Under the pieces are notes generated by a model, which worked only from the letters and a program-made list of their open reading frames with translations, did not search any database and was not told the DNA's origin. This document shows, one piece after another, positions 10,201-20,159 of a DNA stretch of 64,000 nucleotides. Source of the DNA: Schizochytrium sp. TIO01 (lineage: Eukaryota > Sar > Bigyra > Thraustochytrida > Thraustochytriidae); assembly GCA_004764695.1 (NCBI GenBank), contig SMSO01000005.1, positions 1,259,501 through 1,323,500 on the forward strand, written 5' to 3'. How positions within the stretch are numbered: position 1 is the first letter of the stretch; the number at the start of each line of letters is the position of its first letter. Position numbers and translations under genes: made by a program.

Positions 10201-11946
10201 ACCCCGGCGTGGTTTAATAAATGCTGAATGGAAGGTTGCTCGGGTTGTCGCAGTAAGACTCCGATCAATCCGGAAGCCGCGTGTGATTTGAGGGAGAGAT
10301 CGGGGCACTTGCTGCTGTGTGGGGGCGCTGAACGCGCTCACTTCAGATCCAAGGCGGGATGAGTTGTTTTCTGTTTCGTATACATCCTCAGTCATGGCTG
10401 AAGTAGGTGATAGTACAGATTGAGGATCGAGTATAGAGCCGGAGCTCCTCAGGGTGGACATGGATGGCTCATAACCGCCTACAGAATGGGCTGTTTCCTC
10501 CTCATTTAGAGCAAGGGAATCCTGTGAAAAAGAGTGAATACCATTTAGCGCAGGTGAAGATTGTGGCACACTAATGAGAAGCTGGTCGTAGCTAGGTATT
10601 GTCCAAGGGGTATCTGGATGGCTCAAAATTTTCCTGTCACATTCAAAGTGATGAATTCGATAGGCGCATTCAACAAGGGTAGGCTCGTCTTCTCCATTTG
10701 TGGACCAAGCTACAAACTTCATGAGATCTTCAGGGCGAAGTCTGAGATCTGTGACATTAACGTCGCCTGCAACAACTGAATCAATGGACTCTTGACCGCT
10801 GCCCAGAATCTTCGCCACAAGAAACTCTTGCATGAGATTAGGTTTTGATTGAATGCCTTCAAACATACGGGTGAATTCTTCGAAATCAAGGGTACCATTA
10901 CCGTCCGTGTCATAATGGTCCATCCATTTTCTGATCTCGCGCTCTGGCACTCGAACGTTAAGACGAGCAAACATGAGCTTTACTTCTCGGAAATCAGCTT
11001 TACCGTCCTGGTCACGGTCAACGAGAGCCCACTCATCGTGAGCCCTATCTCGTAGTGATTTGTTTGCCAGGCCCTGACCAATGCGATTATCAAGATCTGA
11101 GGAGTGGTGGAGAACACTGGATTTGCTGAAGGGATTAATTTGTTTGATAACTTCCCAGAAACAACTCGCTTGGTGAGAGCGCTTTGGGGATTCCCGTTGC
11201 GTGGTTTTTCGTTGTTTGGTGGTTACAAATTTGGATGCTTTGGCCATACCAGCCTCGCCACGAAGAAAATGACTCCGAACGGGCATGAGGTTAATCTGTG
11301 CGGATGACTGAAGTGGCGAGCTGATAGAATCGTGATGGCCACTTTGAATCATGCTGGCCTGAGCTGTTGCGTGGCGCACAAGGTCATTCAGACTTGTCAC
11401 AGATGTGTGCTGATTAGCATGCCGTTTAGGTTGTCCTACAGGCCGTTGGTGACGGATAGGTATAGATTTTCTCCGCATGCTAGATGTACCCTGTTGTATT
11501 TTGCGGCTCGCATGTGCGAGGCCACTTGTATCCAAAGAGACAAGATTATTCCAAGATCTGGACCTCTTTTGCGTCGGGACGCCTTCTTCGCCACTGCTTC
11601 CGCGTTTCTTACATGTGCGTTTGCTACTGTTCTGATGCAAGTCGCTATCATCCATTCGTTGGAGCTGCATCCCAATGTCTTCTGCGTGGTTATAGGAGCT
11701 TTCACTTTGGTCTTGGTCTTGGTCCTGCTGCTGCTGTTGACGAAGGTCTTGACGTTGCTTTCGACGCCGCCTCCAGCTACCGAGTGCATGTGCTGAAGAA
11801 ACTCTATTCATAGAAGACGACCCTGATTCGCCTTGACCCAAGCCCAGACTTGTTGGCTCTGCCTCTTGGACTCGCGAGATGCGGGGGTCTTCATCTTCGA
11901 AGTCCCCTATTGCAGACTCTTGCTGATTAGACCCATCTGTTGCCAT
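7237..11946 (-). CDS. phosphoinositide-specific phospholipase C (EF-hand, X, Y, C2)
   Basis: This 1569-residue protein should hydrolyse PtdIns(4,5)P2 to IP3 and diacylglycerol at membranes. Two EF-hand loops are seen (about residues 310-321 and 346-357). The X box (about 684-832) keeps the catalytic set: H697-N698 in SSHNSYLSG, E727 and D729 in ELDAW, H742 in THGNT, and E776 in IENHCS. The Y box lies at about 1195-1325 (VPAWNVGCQIVALNYQNFGT...) and a C2 domain at about 1432-1565. No N-terminal PH domain is evident; the first 300 residues are Ser/Gln-rich. The X-Y linker is very long (about 370 residues, Gln-rich then acidic/Ser-rich). Further insertions lie between the EF-hands and X and between Y and C2. 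In animal PLCs the X-Y linker autoinhibits; a similar role here is inference. The start is the first in-frame ATG of the uninterrupted frame. Confidence 0.95.
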   Translation of the reverse strand: MATDGSNQQESAIGDFEDEDPRISRVQEAEPTSLGLGQGESGSSSMNRVSSAHALGSWRRRRKQRQDLRQQQQQDQDQDQSESSYNHAEDIGMQLQRMDDSDLHQNSSKRTCKKRGSSGEEGVPTQKRSRSWNNLVSLDTSGLAHASRKIQQGTSSMRRKSIPIRHQRPVGQPKRHANQHTSVTSLNDLVRHATAQASMIQSGHHDSISSPLQSSAQINLMPVRSHFLRGEAGMAKASKFVTTKQRKTTQRESPKRSHQASCFWEVIKQINPFSKSSVLHHSSDLDNRIGQGLANKSLRDRAHDEWALVDRDQDGKADFREVKLMFARLNVRVPEREIRKWMDHYDTDGNGTLDFEEFTRMFEGIQSKPNLMQEFLVAKILGSGQESIDSVVAGDVNVTDLRLRPEDLMKFVAWSTNGEDEPTLVECAYRIHHFECDRKILSHPDTPWTIPSYDQLLISVPQSSPALNGIHSFSQDSLALNEEETAHSVGGYEPSMSTLRSSGSILDPQSVLSPTSAMTEDVYETENNSSRLGSEVSAFSAPTQQQVPRSLPQITRGFRIDRSLTATTRATFHSAFIKPRRGSDVSSSTASERGGKRHRLKRFLSRMRVRARSQDSVPATYATGGHTLRQRVSSAAPQYPEWHPLSPNYVPPELSYEAFVCMMVDGLTNSVGNYHKLHNVYQDMHQPLSHYFISSSHNSYLSGNQLYSESTAYAIIRALRLGVRVIELDAWNGPSDDPIVTHGNTLCKPMPFRDCIVALRKHGFDASEYPVIITIENHCSMDQQRKQVYYLESILGDDLLRFPTPDESNLKVGVAEWLSPYQLRHKFVIRDRPDKRMTKTDKLEIKMRKLELQHRRQKHEHQQQQQRQEQQRQEQYFTPGQLDARQTASTSQLQHLRQDSSTSALMLSQTQEDPDGQSSFDLPAPPPLPRNKMIRKGKRGDSSGDSTDLAQSTEEKARFHEIADNSSPLLDTQDSIFSRMSSLTKRSSNARVDAESFGMNSQRTSESSDDYEKFEEGAEQSDEELLDEAEDLEDDDVVVRSSMTLNPGEFGEFGASSSQKLTHMSGNGMQSQSSVNKSKSRKFSKPRNQTQNVGVRSTNKEDSKRSELELGEQDEQRNISAEGSPTNGEMAMTRPRLTFLSSSKGHTGRSGPQHMASEGPNNLLNEPTDGGVALSGRKEFPPYILARYNDESKDGVTPSLLRLMYIKNIPVPVIKSDSTGEAVVFKAPSYRTSSSIAEQKMRKLASPGPSAAAICSYAKTHLLRIFPAGSRITSSNYDPVPAWNVGCQIVALNYQNFGTEVWLNQGKFQDNGGCGFVLKPSAMLNSTTTGVDSRRHLANMRGTSSRSATPPSNVEGFFIEDEVHEVGKDGDDHSYSQDMNGAYGVKEQGKELSDKVKRILGQPKLEQNSQNDVVGTLPWALQPGDASFDPEVTILEVNLISGHYLPRPPTVATSISPYVEITLRGLEQDDRTVRSTWVEHNGFDPFWGETFRFKIHNRNLALLSFIVRHVDGGRGKGRFVCQNVFPLNCLRQGYRYVAMRHANGALTDDGFLFCKVTLTKLPRQRTLSS

Positions 11947-13179
11947 TGCGCTATGATGTTAGTTCCAGGTTTGTTTGCCCTCCTGGCTAACAACAATCAC
12001 GAGATACAAAGCCTACTCGTGTTGGCTAATCACAGTGATTCTCTCTAAATCAGCAATCGAGCACCTAGCCAGAAGTTTTGCTGTTGATCTCGCTCGAAAC
12101 AAGCCTATCCACGCTTCTCTTGATTCTGTTCAAAGAAGACCTCTCAGTTTTCTAGGTAATAATCCAGTCTTCTTATGTTTAGGATTTTGCCACCGGTTTT
12201 TGGCCTCAGTCGCACACAAGGCCTAGAATTGTCTAAACGTATCACTGTGTCTGGGCAGCTCAGAGATTCGATATAGTCCTTGCTCCACACCTGGTCATAC
12301 AGTATTCTTGGAGAACACAGAAACCGAAGAGTTCTCGATGCGAACCAAAATCGCAAATTCCTCCTGCACAAGACCCTTGTCGAGGCTTCCTGTCAGCCCA
12401 GATCTCAAATTGAGCAATTCTCCTTGTGAACGGTGGAATTAAATAAACCAAGCAATTCTAATTTGATCGAATATGACGCCTCTTGTTCAGGCACGCGTTC
12501 GCTCTTCTGTGTCTTTTTATGAATTAAATTAGTTGGGAAGGTCAGCCCAGTAGACAGACTGCTTTCCTCCTCTTACGATATCGCAAGAAACCAGCGGAAG
12601 CCGAAGCCGAAGCCGAAGCTGACGCCGTAGGCACCAGCGGGACTGTTCTTTGTAAGGCTAGGTCCAGCGAGCTAATCCTAAGCTCGTCCCCGTGATCTGG
12701 CAACTGATCCAACACGCGGTTGGCGTATAGGTAGGTGTGTTTCGAGCGATAGAGTAATGGAGCGATGCGAGTGAACTAAGGAAAGAAACAAAGCAAGAAA
12801 GAGGAAAGAACGAATGAGCAAATGAACGTATGGATGAACGAAGAGGTTGAACCTCCAGAAGGTGGCCAAGAAGCCTGAAGCTCGCGCGGCGGCAGAGCCG
12901 CGACAAGATGTGGCCGAGCAGGTCGCCTCGCGCCGCTCAGCCGAGCCTCTGCGCCAGTTCTGGCGCGTCGATCCGAACTCTGCGGTTGTTGTCTGAAGTT
13001 CTGTATGTACTTTATTCGATTTTCAATTTACATGTTTTAGTTTCGGTAATTTTTAATTTCATGGATCATGTTCTATAATTCTAAAGGAGTCTCATCTCGA
13101 AAATGAAAGATAATGGATAATAACCACTAACAGTTGGCTACCAGGGGTAGAAAGAGAAAGGAATTGTCAATCAATTTCA

Positions 13180-13811
13180 TCATTCTCTAGCTAGACAGAC
13201 AAACAAACAAACAAACAAAAATGAATAATTATATTGGGGAACCCCCGTCGTCATCAAAACCACAATTGGAGAACTTCGAAGTCTGCGTCTCGTGAGCGTC
13301 AAAACGACAGCATCAGCGGCTTCACCGATTACGGAGGCCAGAGCGACGGCGTCCCCTTCTTTTGACATGATGTGACTGACCTCTGTAGGCACGGAGTTCG
13401 TTTTCTGCCAATCACAGACGCCTTTGTTTGTTTTTGGTGTGTTTTGTGCACTTTGCATTCTTGGCGGGTTCTACGTTAAATCGCGATTCCTGAAAGAACC
13501 GCCGTTGCTGGCCGTGACAATGGAGGCAACGTTGGGGAAGATGGAGAGAGACCAGGACGATTCGCGTTTGCTTCAAATCTATTAGGTACAGGTGTTTCTT
13601 GCAAGAGTGCGTCGGTCTCACTTCCAAGAGTCAAGGGTTCTGCCTCCTCGGCAAGACTAGTTCGGAGCTGCCGTCGAAACCTGTTTTCCCAGGCACTCGA
13701 GCTAGCTAGGTCCAGCCAGACAAGCTTGCTGTAGAGATCGTCATCCAGACACCGACCTTGGGAACCTTCCCAAGACGACCTTGGCGCAAACTTGTATATA
13801 CTGCGACGCAA
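13180..13811 (-). other. possible unrecognised small gene (two adjacent open frames)
   Basis: Two consecutive minus-strand frames read like protein. One (13,811 to 13,476, 111 codons) is mixed, with Asp/Leu/Ser and ends Pro/Ser-rich. The other contains MSKEGDAVALASVIGEA and runs from about 13,372 toward 13,180. A short intron could link them, but no strong GTAAGT donor is visible, and a third overlapping frame is equally open. No family was recognised. The pair may simply be GC-rich leader sequence of the PLC gene. Confidence 0.18.
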
Positions 13812-14564
13812 AATATGCTCGGTACTGGCTCTGCGTCTTGAATCCTTGTTCTCGAGCTACAGAAGGCGAGCGAAAACAACCACCCAGTTTGTTAAACCCG
13901 TTCGCAGTTAGCTAGCTAGCTAGCTTGCTTGCTTGGCTCGGCTTTACACATTTTGGACCTCTCGAGTCGCACTTGTGAATCTGCAAACGGCCTCAGCACG
14001 AAGACGCTTGCAGCCCAAGCCGTGGCCACGCAACATGGCGAGTTCTTGGGAGTCGCTCGGTTTTGTGAATTCATTGTCCAGGTATCTGTCTACCTACGAT
14101 CTACCTGCGATGTCCCTTCGATCACCGTCCGCTCCAGTGGTTCTGGCCTCATCGTGTGCATCGTCATCATCGCTCACTCGGCTGCTCTCGACTTGGTCGC
14201 AGAGTCGACGTCGCCTCTCTCCTTGTGCGCCTCTTCGAAGTCAGTTCCCCGTTTCTCGCAAGCAGGAAGCAGTCGAGCACACACGCACGCACCCACGCCC
14301 TGTGCAAGGCCGTTTCGAAGAACTGAGCGTTCGGCAGATGAGCGCCGAGTGGGTTTTATGGTGCTCATGACTCACTCACTTGCACTCGCTGTAGCTTGCT
14401 CGCTGCGAGGCCCAATCCTTGGAACAGGCTCGCTCGACACGGACGGAGCACGGCGTTGACCAGGAGGGAGGAGTCGACGAGGTTGGGTGGTGGTGTGCGT
14501 ATCTCGCTAGCTAGCCAGCGCCCATCATGATGGCAGCGCATAGAGCGGATGTGATTTGATTGGA

Positions 14565-14595
14565 GAATGAATGAATGAATGAATGAATGAATGAA
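14565..14595. repeat. (GAAT)n microsatellite
   Basis: About 7.5 perfect tetranucleotide units occur in the GC-rich region upstream of PLC. Confidence 0.9.
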
Positions 14596-14830
14596 GGAGA
14601 CCGTTGAAAGGCAGGCGTTCGAGACTCTGAAAGTCGAGATTGACCAGGAGGTGATTTGGGCAGAACTCACTCACTCACTGATTGACTCATTCAGGATACG
14701 GAAGCTCTTCGAGCTGCGTAGACCTTTCTTGAAGCGCAAGAGGCTGGTCTGCACTCACTCTTTTGGGGGGATATTGCGTCTCTCCTGGAGCTGAGTGGGT
14801 TTTCACGACAAGGGATTAGCTAGCTAGCTT

Positions 14831-14868
14831 GAGCAGCTTGCTTGAGCAGCTTGCTTGAGCAGCTCCCC
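14831..14868. repeat. 13-nt tandem repeat
   Basis: The unit GAGCAGCTTGCTT occurs twice and then partially a third time, directly after an AGCT run. Confidence 0.85.
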
Positions 14869-15098
14869 GGCTCAGTGAGGACTGCGATTATGAAACCGTT
14901 CGTGCAAAATGTGCTCCCTGCATTAAAATTGGGGGCATCGGGTGATGATTCCAAAGACTGGGAAAGCGATGCTTTTGATGATGGATAGCCTTATCAACGG
15001 GGCTGCCTCAGAAGGTTCCTGTACTTTCAATCTTGTTCAGCCCAGGCAAAGAAACGAACTTTCATCATTAGATTAAAAAACTAACAATAAAAATAAAC

Positions 15099-15152
15099 TT
15101 ATTTTAATTATTTATTTTAATTTATTTAAATAAATGAATAAAATTAAAATAA
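15099..15152. repeat. AT-only imperfect palindrome
   Basis: Two arms, each beginning TTATTTTAATT when read inward, flank a centre ATTTAAAT. Nearly every base is A or T. It lies between the PLC upstream region and the bZIP 3' end and could act as an unwinding or matrix-attachment element. This is seen in sequence only. Confidence 0.6.
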
Positions 15153-15753
15153 AGTCCAAGATGGTGTTCCTCCTTCAACATTTTTTGGTTTGTAATGTTG
15201 ATTTCAAGAAGCTGTGACAGCGGCTTCGTTGACGAATGTGGTTCTCACAATAGCGGGAATAGCTTTTGGGATCGAAAAAAAAAATGGAGAGTGCTACGGC
15301 CTTGCTGATGCACAACTGGTTTTTTGCCACAGTGAAGGCATTGACCGAAATGGCGTTTGCATTTAAATTTAAAAAAGAGAAAGTTTATTTATATCTTCAC
15401 AACCCATGATCAATACCAGTAAAAGTCAACATTGAGTTTAGCCAGATGCAAGGAAGGTTTCAAACAATCAAAGAAAGGTTGTCGAAATAGTCGCATGGTT
15501 TTCCTGACGAACCTCGAGCTACAATAGTGAGAACTCTTTTTGTTTTTTTTGTTAGAACTGTTGTATGAACAAGCAGTAGGTATTTCTTTCAAATAAAGGA
15601 TAAACACAGCGCTCGTGCACCAGAAACAGTGAAGATTACGATATTTCAGGTTCCGGTAAAACTTCTTCTGGAGCAAATGGTTTACCTCTCAAACTTTGGG
15701 AATGCTTGAATACTTAGAACTGCATTCCATTTCACACATTTAATTAAAAAAAA

Positions 15754-17604
15754 CTATTGTAGCGCGCAGCCTTGCTCATCATGGCTATGCAAAGATGGGT
15801 GAGAGCGAATGATGTCACGCTGAATACCAAAATAAGCAAGGCCATGAGATGAAATTGTACCATCGTCTGTTGCAAAGGGGTAGGATTCTTGAGAGTCACC
15901 TGGAGTACAACTAATGTTAGGGAACGACATGATTCCTGTCCAAAACGATCCACCCTGAGGGGCCGCGCGGATTACATAAGCCTCCACCATTCCAAGCTGA
16001 CGACGATCGACGCCCTCCGCTGGAGGGACAATATCTAAGGCCTGACGGGAAATTGAGTCTCCTGAAGATTGCATTACCATCCATGCCTTCTCAGGCTCGC
16101 TTGGCACAGGAGAATAAGAAAACGTTGATTCATCAGCAGGTTCATAAAACCCTGCAGGGAAGACGACCTGGTCGTACCTTCGCGTAAATGCATGAATAGA
16201 ATCTGAGGCAATCTCTCCATTCACGCGCTCAGCAAACTGAACTATTTTAATATTTTCGTTGTCCCAATTTCCTTCTCCAAAGTCCGGCTTAAGCTCTCGT
16301 TGAATGACGTCAATCCCTGGCATATGTTTATTTACGAGTTCTTGAACAGTGCTGAAAGACAACCAAGACTCCCAGATCGCGGTATAGGCGGTCTCTGGTG
16401 GGATTGTTGTGAGCAGATCAACACGAATATTAGTTCTTGTTGATGTTTTTGAAGTTGAACCGTGTGGAAGGTACTGAATCTTCACAGTGATGGCCATTTC
16501 GTCCAACATGACCGTGTCAGCTTGCTTCCAGCTGGTTAAATCTCGTGCACTAGTGTATAGCAACCCCATAACTTGGCCAGCTGCAGAGTCAATTCCATCG
16601 CATAATAGTCTATATGATTCCTCCGGTTGTACTTTAGCTGCGGAAGATGCTGTGTCGACGATAGTTTGAATAAAACGCTTGTACCTTTGTATTTCTACAC
16701 GGAGAAGCTCATTTTCTTTTCGCAAATGTACCTCGCCTTCGCCCCGTAACATTTGAGCTTCGAGCTGCAGATCTGCAATGCGATGCCTGTATTCTTTCCG
16801 TGCGAGCTCAAGTTCTTTGTTCCGCTCCTCTAAGCTAGCAATCTGCATCTTCCGTTTGGCGCGAAATCTCCGACAGGCGGCAGCCATTCGCTTCTTGCGT
16901 TCTTCGGATGTTTCATGTGGATTAGATCCTCCAGATTCTGAGTGGCTGCATGAGGATTCTTCTGCTGTCTGTTGCAAGGCATTTCTTGTTTTGAGACTCC
17001 GTTTGCGAGTCACTTTACCTGGTGCTGGGGTAGATCTTCCTGTCCCTACTGTTTCATCAGTGGCATCGTTATTAGCTAGATCATTCTCATGAACAGAATC
17101 GCTAGTACTACTTTCCTCAGTTATTAAATCTTGAACATCACCCTTCAGCGTTGCTGCGATCGCAGCCATATCCTCCCGGAATAGCTTTGACTCCTCGGCT
17201 GTCTTAAAAACAGAGGTTCTACTTTGAAATACGACTGACTCGCCTTCTGAGGTGGGAAACGTATTTGCTTCTGCGACTATGGTATCATGACCGTGGGGTG
17301 TCTCCATGAACTGAGAAGAAGATGCCGTATCCACATGATCTTCATATGTTCCGAGAAATCCTGGGGTGAACATTTCTACAGGCATGGTCAACACTGGCGC
17401 AAATGGGTCCTCGCCAGCCCGAACTGCTTCGCAAGGGCCGTCTGCATCTTCCACTAGCGCCTCAAGCCTTTCCAGTCCTTCAAAAGTCTCTATAGCGTCT
17501 TCGTGGTTCTCAACTTCATCATTCATGTCATCACCATAAAAATCGCTGTCCATTGTGAGGATCACCTTCTCCTCGCTTTGCTCGACAGGAAGGGAGGCGT
17601 CCAT
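15754..17604 (-). CDS. bZIP transcription factor with START-like C-terminal region and altered basic region
   Basis: This 616-residue protein starts at ATG 17604. The N-terminus is acidic. The basic region and zipper span about residues 234-305. Leucine-position residues are L258, L265, Y272, L279, L286, H293 and L300. Counting back 18 from L258, the near-invariant DNA-contacting Asn is Met (M240), the second conserved Ala is Cys (C244), and the Ser/Cys position is Phe (F247); the conserved Arg (R248) remains. The R-F-R-x-K spacing resembles ATF4-type basic regions. The C-terminal half (about 325-610) looks like the START-type domain attached to bZIPs in oomycetes, which suggests lipid or small-ligand sensing by family analogy. 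It probably acts in the nucleus as a dimer. It is divergent from the kelch/RING gene across 2.5 kb. Confidence 0.9.
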   Translation of the reverse strand: MDASLPVEQSEEKVILTMDSDFYGDDMNDEVENHEDAIETFEGLERLEALVEDADGPCEAVRAGEDPFAPVLTMPVEMFTPGFLGTYEDHVDTASSSQFMETPHGHDTIVAEANTFPTSEGESVVFQSRTSVFKTAEESKLFREDMAAIAATLKGDVQDLITEESSTSDSVHENDLANNDATDETVGTGRSTPAPGKVTRKRSLKTRNALQQTAEESSCSHSESGGSNPHETSEERKKRMAAACRRFRAKRKMQIASLEERNKELELARKEYRHRIADLQLEAQMLRGEGEVHLRKENELLRVEIQRYKRFIQTIVDTASSAAKVQPEESYRLLCDGIDSAAGQVMGLLYTSARDLTSWKQADTVMLDEMAITVKIQYLPHGSTSKTSTRTNIRVDLLTTIPPETAYTAIWESWLSFSTVQELVNKHMPGIDVIQRELKPDFGEGNWDNENIKIVQFAERVNGEIASDSIHAFTRRYDQVVFPAGFYEPADESTFSYSPVPSEPEKAWMVMQSSGDSISRQALDIVPPAEGVDRRQLGMVEAYVIRAAPQGGSFWTGIMSFPNISCTPGDSQESYPFATDDGTISSHGLAYFGIQRDIIRSHPSLHSHDEQGCALQ

Positions 17605-18792
17605 CGAGGGTACTTACAATCAACACGGTGCTTTCCAAAGCGCAGGCTTCGCCTGCTTACCAGCTTCGAGTTGCTCGAGCTGACCGGGTACTTCGTCTAA
17701 ACAGCGACACAAACTTGCTAGTCTTGCTTTAAGTTGTGGCCGCTTTTGTTTCACAATCTCGCTCGTCCTCCCAAGTTGTTCGCAGGAGATTGATCGTTTT
17801 GACACGATGTGCCAAAAATGAAGTCAATTCTGCTTATAATGATAGTAGTATGTAATTGATTCCTACTTATCAGTAGCTAGAGATACGAATTCGCACTATG
17901 GCACCAACTATGATGTGCATTTGCTGTGCTCATACTTGGGTAAATAGGATAGATATATTATATATTTTGTAGGGATCATCACCACGAGTCGTACCATAGG
18001 AGCAATACAACGTGGGTGATTCTTTGGGCTTTAGTTTTTAACCAAGCTTAAAATATCATCTTAGGAGCTAGCTACCTCGTGAGTTTTATGTACTCTCTTC
18101 ATTGCGAACAACTTGACTTGAGCTTTTGTTGGAATCGATATCGATTTTTTGTGCAGACTCTCAATTCCAATTGCCTATTCTTCTAAATTCACTGTGCGTA
18201 CCTACGCTGCTCCACAAACAAATGGCTGCTGGGATTACGGTGTACGTAATCCATTCCAACCTAGAGATCGTGGCCTCGAGTTGACTCGTCTTCAACTGCA
18301 ATTCATTCACAAGGGGGCGGTGAACAAGTAAGGAACTCACACAGAACGACCCCAGTCCGTTCCTAACTTAGGTCATTTATCTGGAACACTCCCCTAAAAG
18401 AACGCGGTCTAACCCTCTCGTCAACTGGTTCCGTTGGTATCGGCACCCCCTTTCATACAACTCCATCTACAACGAGAGACCGCTCAAAGAATGTACTTAA
18501 GGCTGCACATAACAGTGTTACTGACACACGTGGTCTTGTAAAGCCGCCCTGGGCTCCTCCCTGTCGCACGCGAGGGAATAACTATTCTTCACCTTGAAGT
18601 TGTTATAAGCAATTCGTCCAATTCCATGGAGTCTCAATCGAGAGCAATCGTCAGCAGGCCTGAGGCGAGCTTCAAGCCGGGTCCCTTCATTGGCGAGAGC
18701 GCTTCTCTCCTCGTGTGCGGATGGGTCTGCTGCTATCTCTCTCTCTTGGAACTGCAGGCAGTCCATTAGAATCAAAGAAAGCACCGAAGGAC

Positions 18793-18820
18793 TGAGTGAG
18801 TGAGTGAGTGAGTGAGTGAG
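18793..18820. repeat. (TGAG)n microsatellite
   Basis: Seven perfect TGAG units lie in the bZIP to kelch/RING spacer. Confidence 0.9.
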
Positions 18821-19156
18821 CGATTGCGGAGTTCTATCTATCCTTAGGCAGGTCTTACGGGTCAAAGAACTCGAGCGCTCGCCAGTTTCGAGGTTTCTTT
18901 CTTTCTTTCTTCAAGCTCTTCGACGCCGAGGGCCGTTGCTAGAGAGTGCCTCGAGACGGTGATGAGGGTGGCCACGAGTGTCTGTTTGAGTCGATTGTCG
19001 ACTCGCAGTCAGCCATCGCCGGACTCGAGGAAAGAACGCGGGTGAAGACTTGCTTCGCAATTCGTGCACAATTAATTAATTAATTCATGAACTAATTAAT
19101 GAATGCATTATGCGCAGAATCGATAGGAACTCTTATAGTCACATACGCCTTTTTCT

Positions 19157-19212
<56 letters not shown>
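19157..19212. repeat. (TTTC)n microsatellite
   Basis: About 14 TTTC units give a pure pyrimidine tract about 1 kb upstream of the kelch/RING gene. Confidence 0.92.
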
Positions 19213-19892
19213 GCCTTTAATAAATAAATAAAGAAAGATTGGGACTAGTTAGGGGTTAAGATATACGTTAGGAGTGCTTGGCGATGCGCTCTTTCGTCGC
19301 AGAACTAACTGCACATTGAAGGTACTCGCTTATTGCCATTGTTTTGCGCTTGGTTGTACGTAAGTAGATCTCTCTAGAGAGATAGATAGTTGAGCGTGGC
19401 TGATCGTCACAGCTGGTCCTTCTGTGTTTACTTATCTTGAGGCGGCGAGTTTGGATCGAAGAGAATGCTGCTTTCCAGAGGAGCTTATTTCTGTGTATGT
19501 ATGTGTATATTATGATGTTTTCTTTTAAAGATTTTCTGTAATGAAAAAATAATGATCAATAAATCAATCGATCAATGAAAAGTCAATAAGCAAAAGGGGA
19601 ATCGAGAATCGCGACTGCGCGCAGCATCAGCGCCTCGATCGACGCTCGCCTCGCCGCCTCGCAGAGCAGAGAAGCCGCACACAACGGCGGAACCTAGGTT
19701 CCTGTTTCCACGCGCCAGGTAGCGCCGGAGCGAATAAAAGAAAGAGGAAAGTGGCTCTGGGCGTCGTGGTGTGTGCATCAGGGATCGTCGCTTCAAACGA
19801 GCTCGTCAAGGACTTCGAGACCTCGTGGAGAAGGATAATTAGTTGCGCCCCAAATAACGACGAAAGGTAAAGAAACGAAGGACGAAGGACGA

Positions 19893-19928
19893 GGACGAAG
19901 ACGAAGACGAAGACGAAGACGAAGACGA
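19893..19928. repeat. (GACGAA)n minisatellite
   Basis: Six units of a purine-rich hexamer lie about 230 bp upstream of the kelch/RING start. Confidence 0.9.
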
Positions 19929-20159
19929 GAAGATCGTGTATGGAACTTCGAGGTTCTGGCGGTAGCGAGCGAGGCCGGCGATCGATAAAGCCCGTGGAAA
20001 ACTAGAAATAGGACGACGAGGTTGCAGGTTTTGAGCTCAGAAGTTTAAGATTTGGCCTCTTTGTATTATTCTGTGTGGACTTGTGAAGCTCGTTTAGAGC
20101 GCGGGGAGAGCGGTGAGGATTGTTTAAGGGACTTTGATCAATTCCTTTGTATAAAAAAA

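Larger units (their letters stand above)
11947..15753. other. long intergenic region upstream of PLC
   Basis: These 3.8 kb run from the PLC start to the bZIP stop and hold the PLC promoter. The 12.55-14.9 kb part is GC-richer than its surroundings and rich in short repeats (AGCT runs near 13,909-13,935, GAAT, CTCA, a 13-nt repeat). Overlapping frames in conflicting directions at 13.2-14.5 kb lack motifs; the best pair is listed separately. From about 14.9 kb the sequence turns AT-rich. I see no RNA gene. Confidence 0.5.
17605..20159. other. divergent promoter region between bZIP and kelch/RING genes
   Basis: This 2.55-kb spacer lies between two divergent genes, so both promoters should be here. 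It holds three microsatellites and GC-rich patches near 18.6-19.0 and 19.6-19.8 kb. Small overlapping frames (for example 18,518-18,865 minus) have no motif. A GTAAGT on the minus strand at 17,617 lies 12 nt before the bZIP ATG and, if used as a donor, would remove that ATG. Confidence 0.5.

Noticed and set aside
13929-14459. 176-codon plus-strand frame in the PLC upstream region
   Set aside because: Two other frames are also open over the same bases, composition is repeat-driven, and no motif is seen.
17612-17805. Possible upstream exon or uORF of the bZIP gene with a GTAAGT donor
   Set aside because: Using the donor would remove the ATG that opens the clear bZIP frame, and the upstream frame of about 61 codons starts without ATG; not enough to call.
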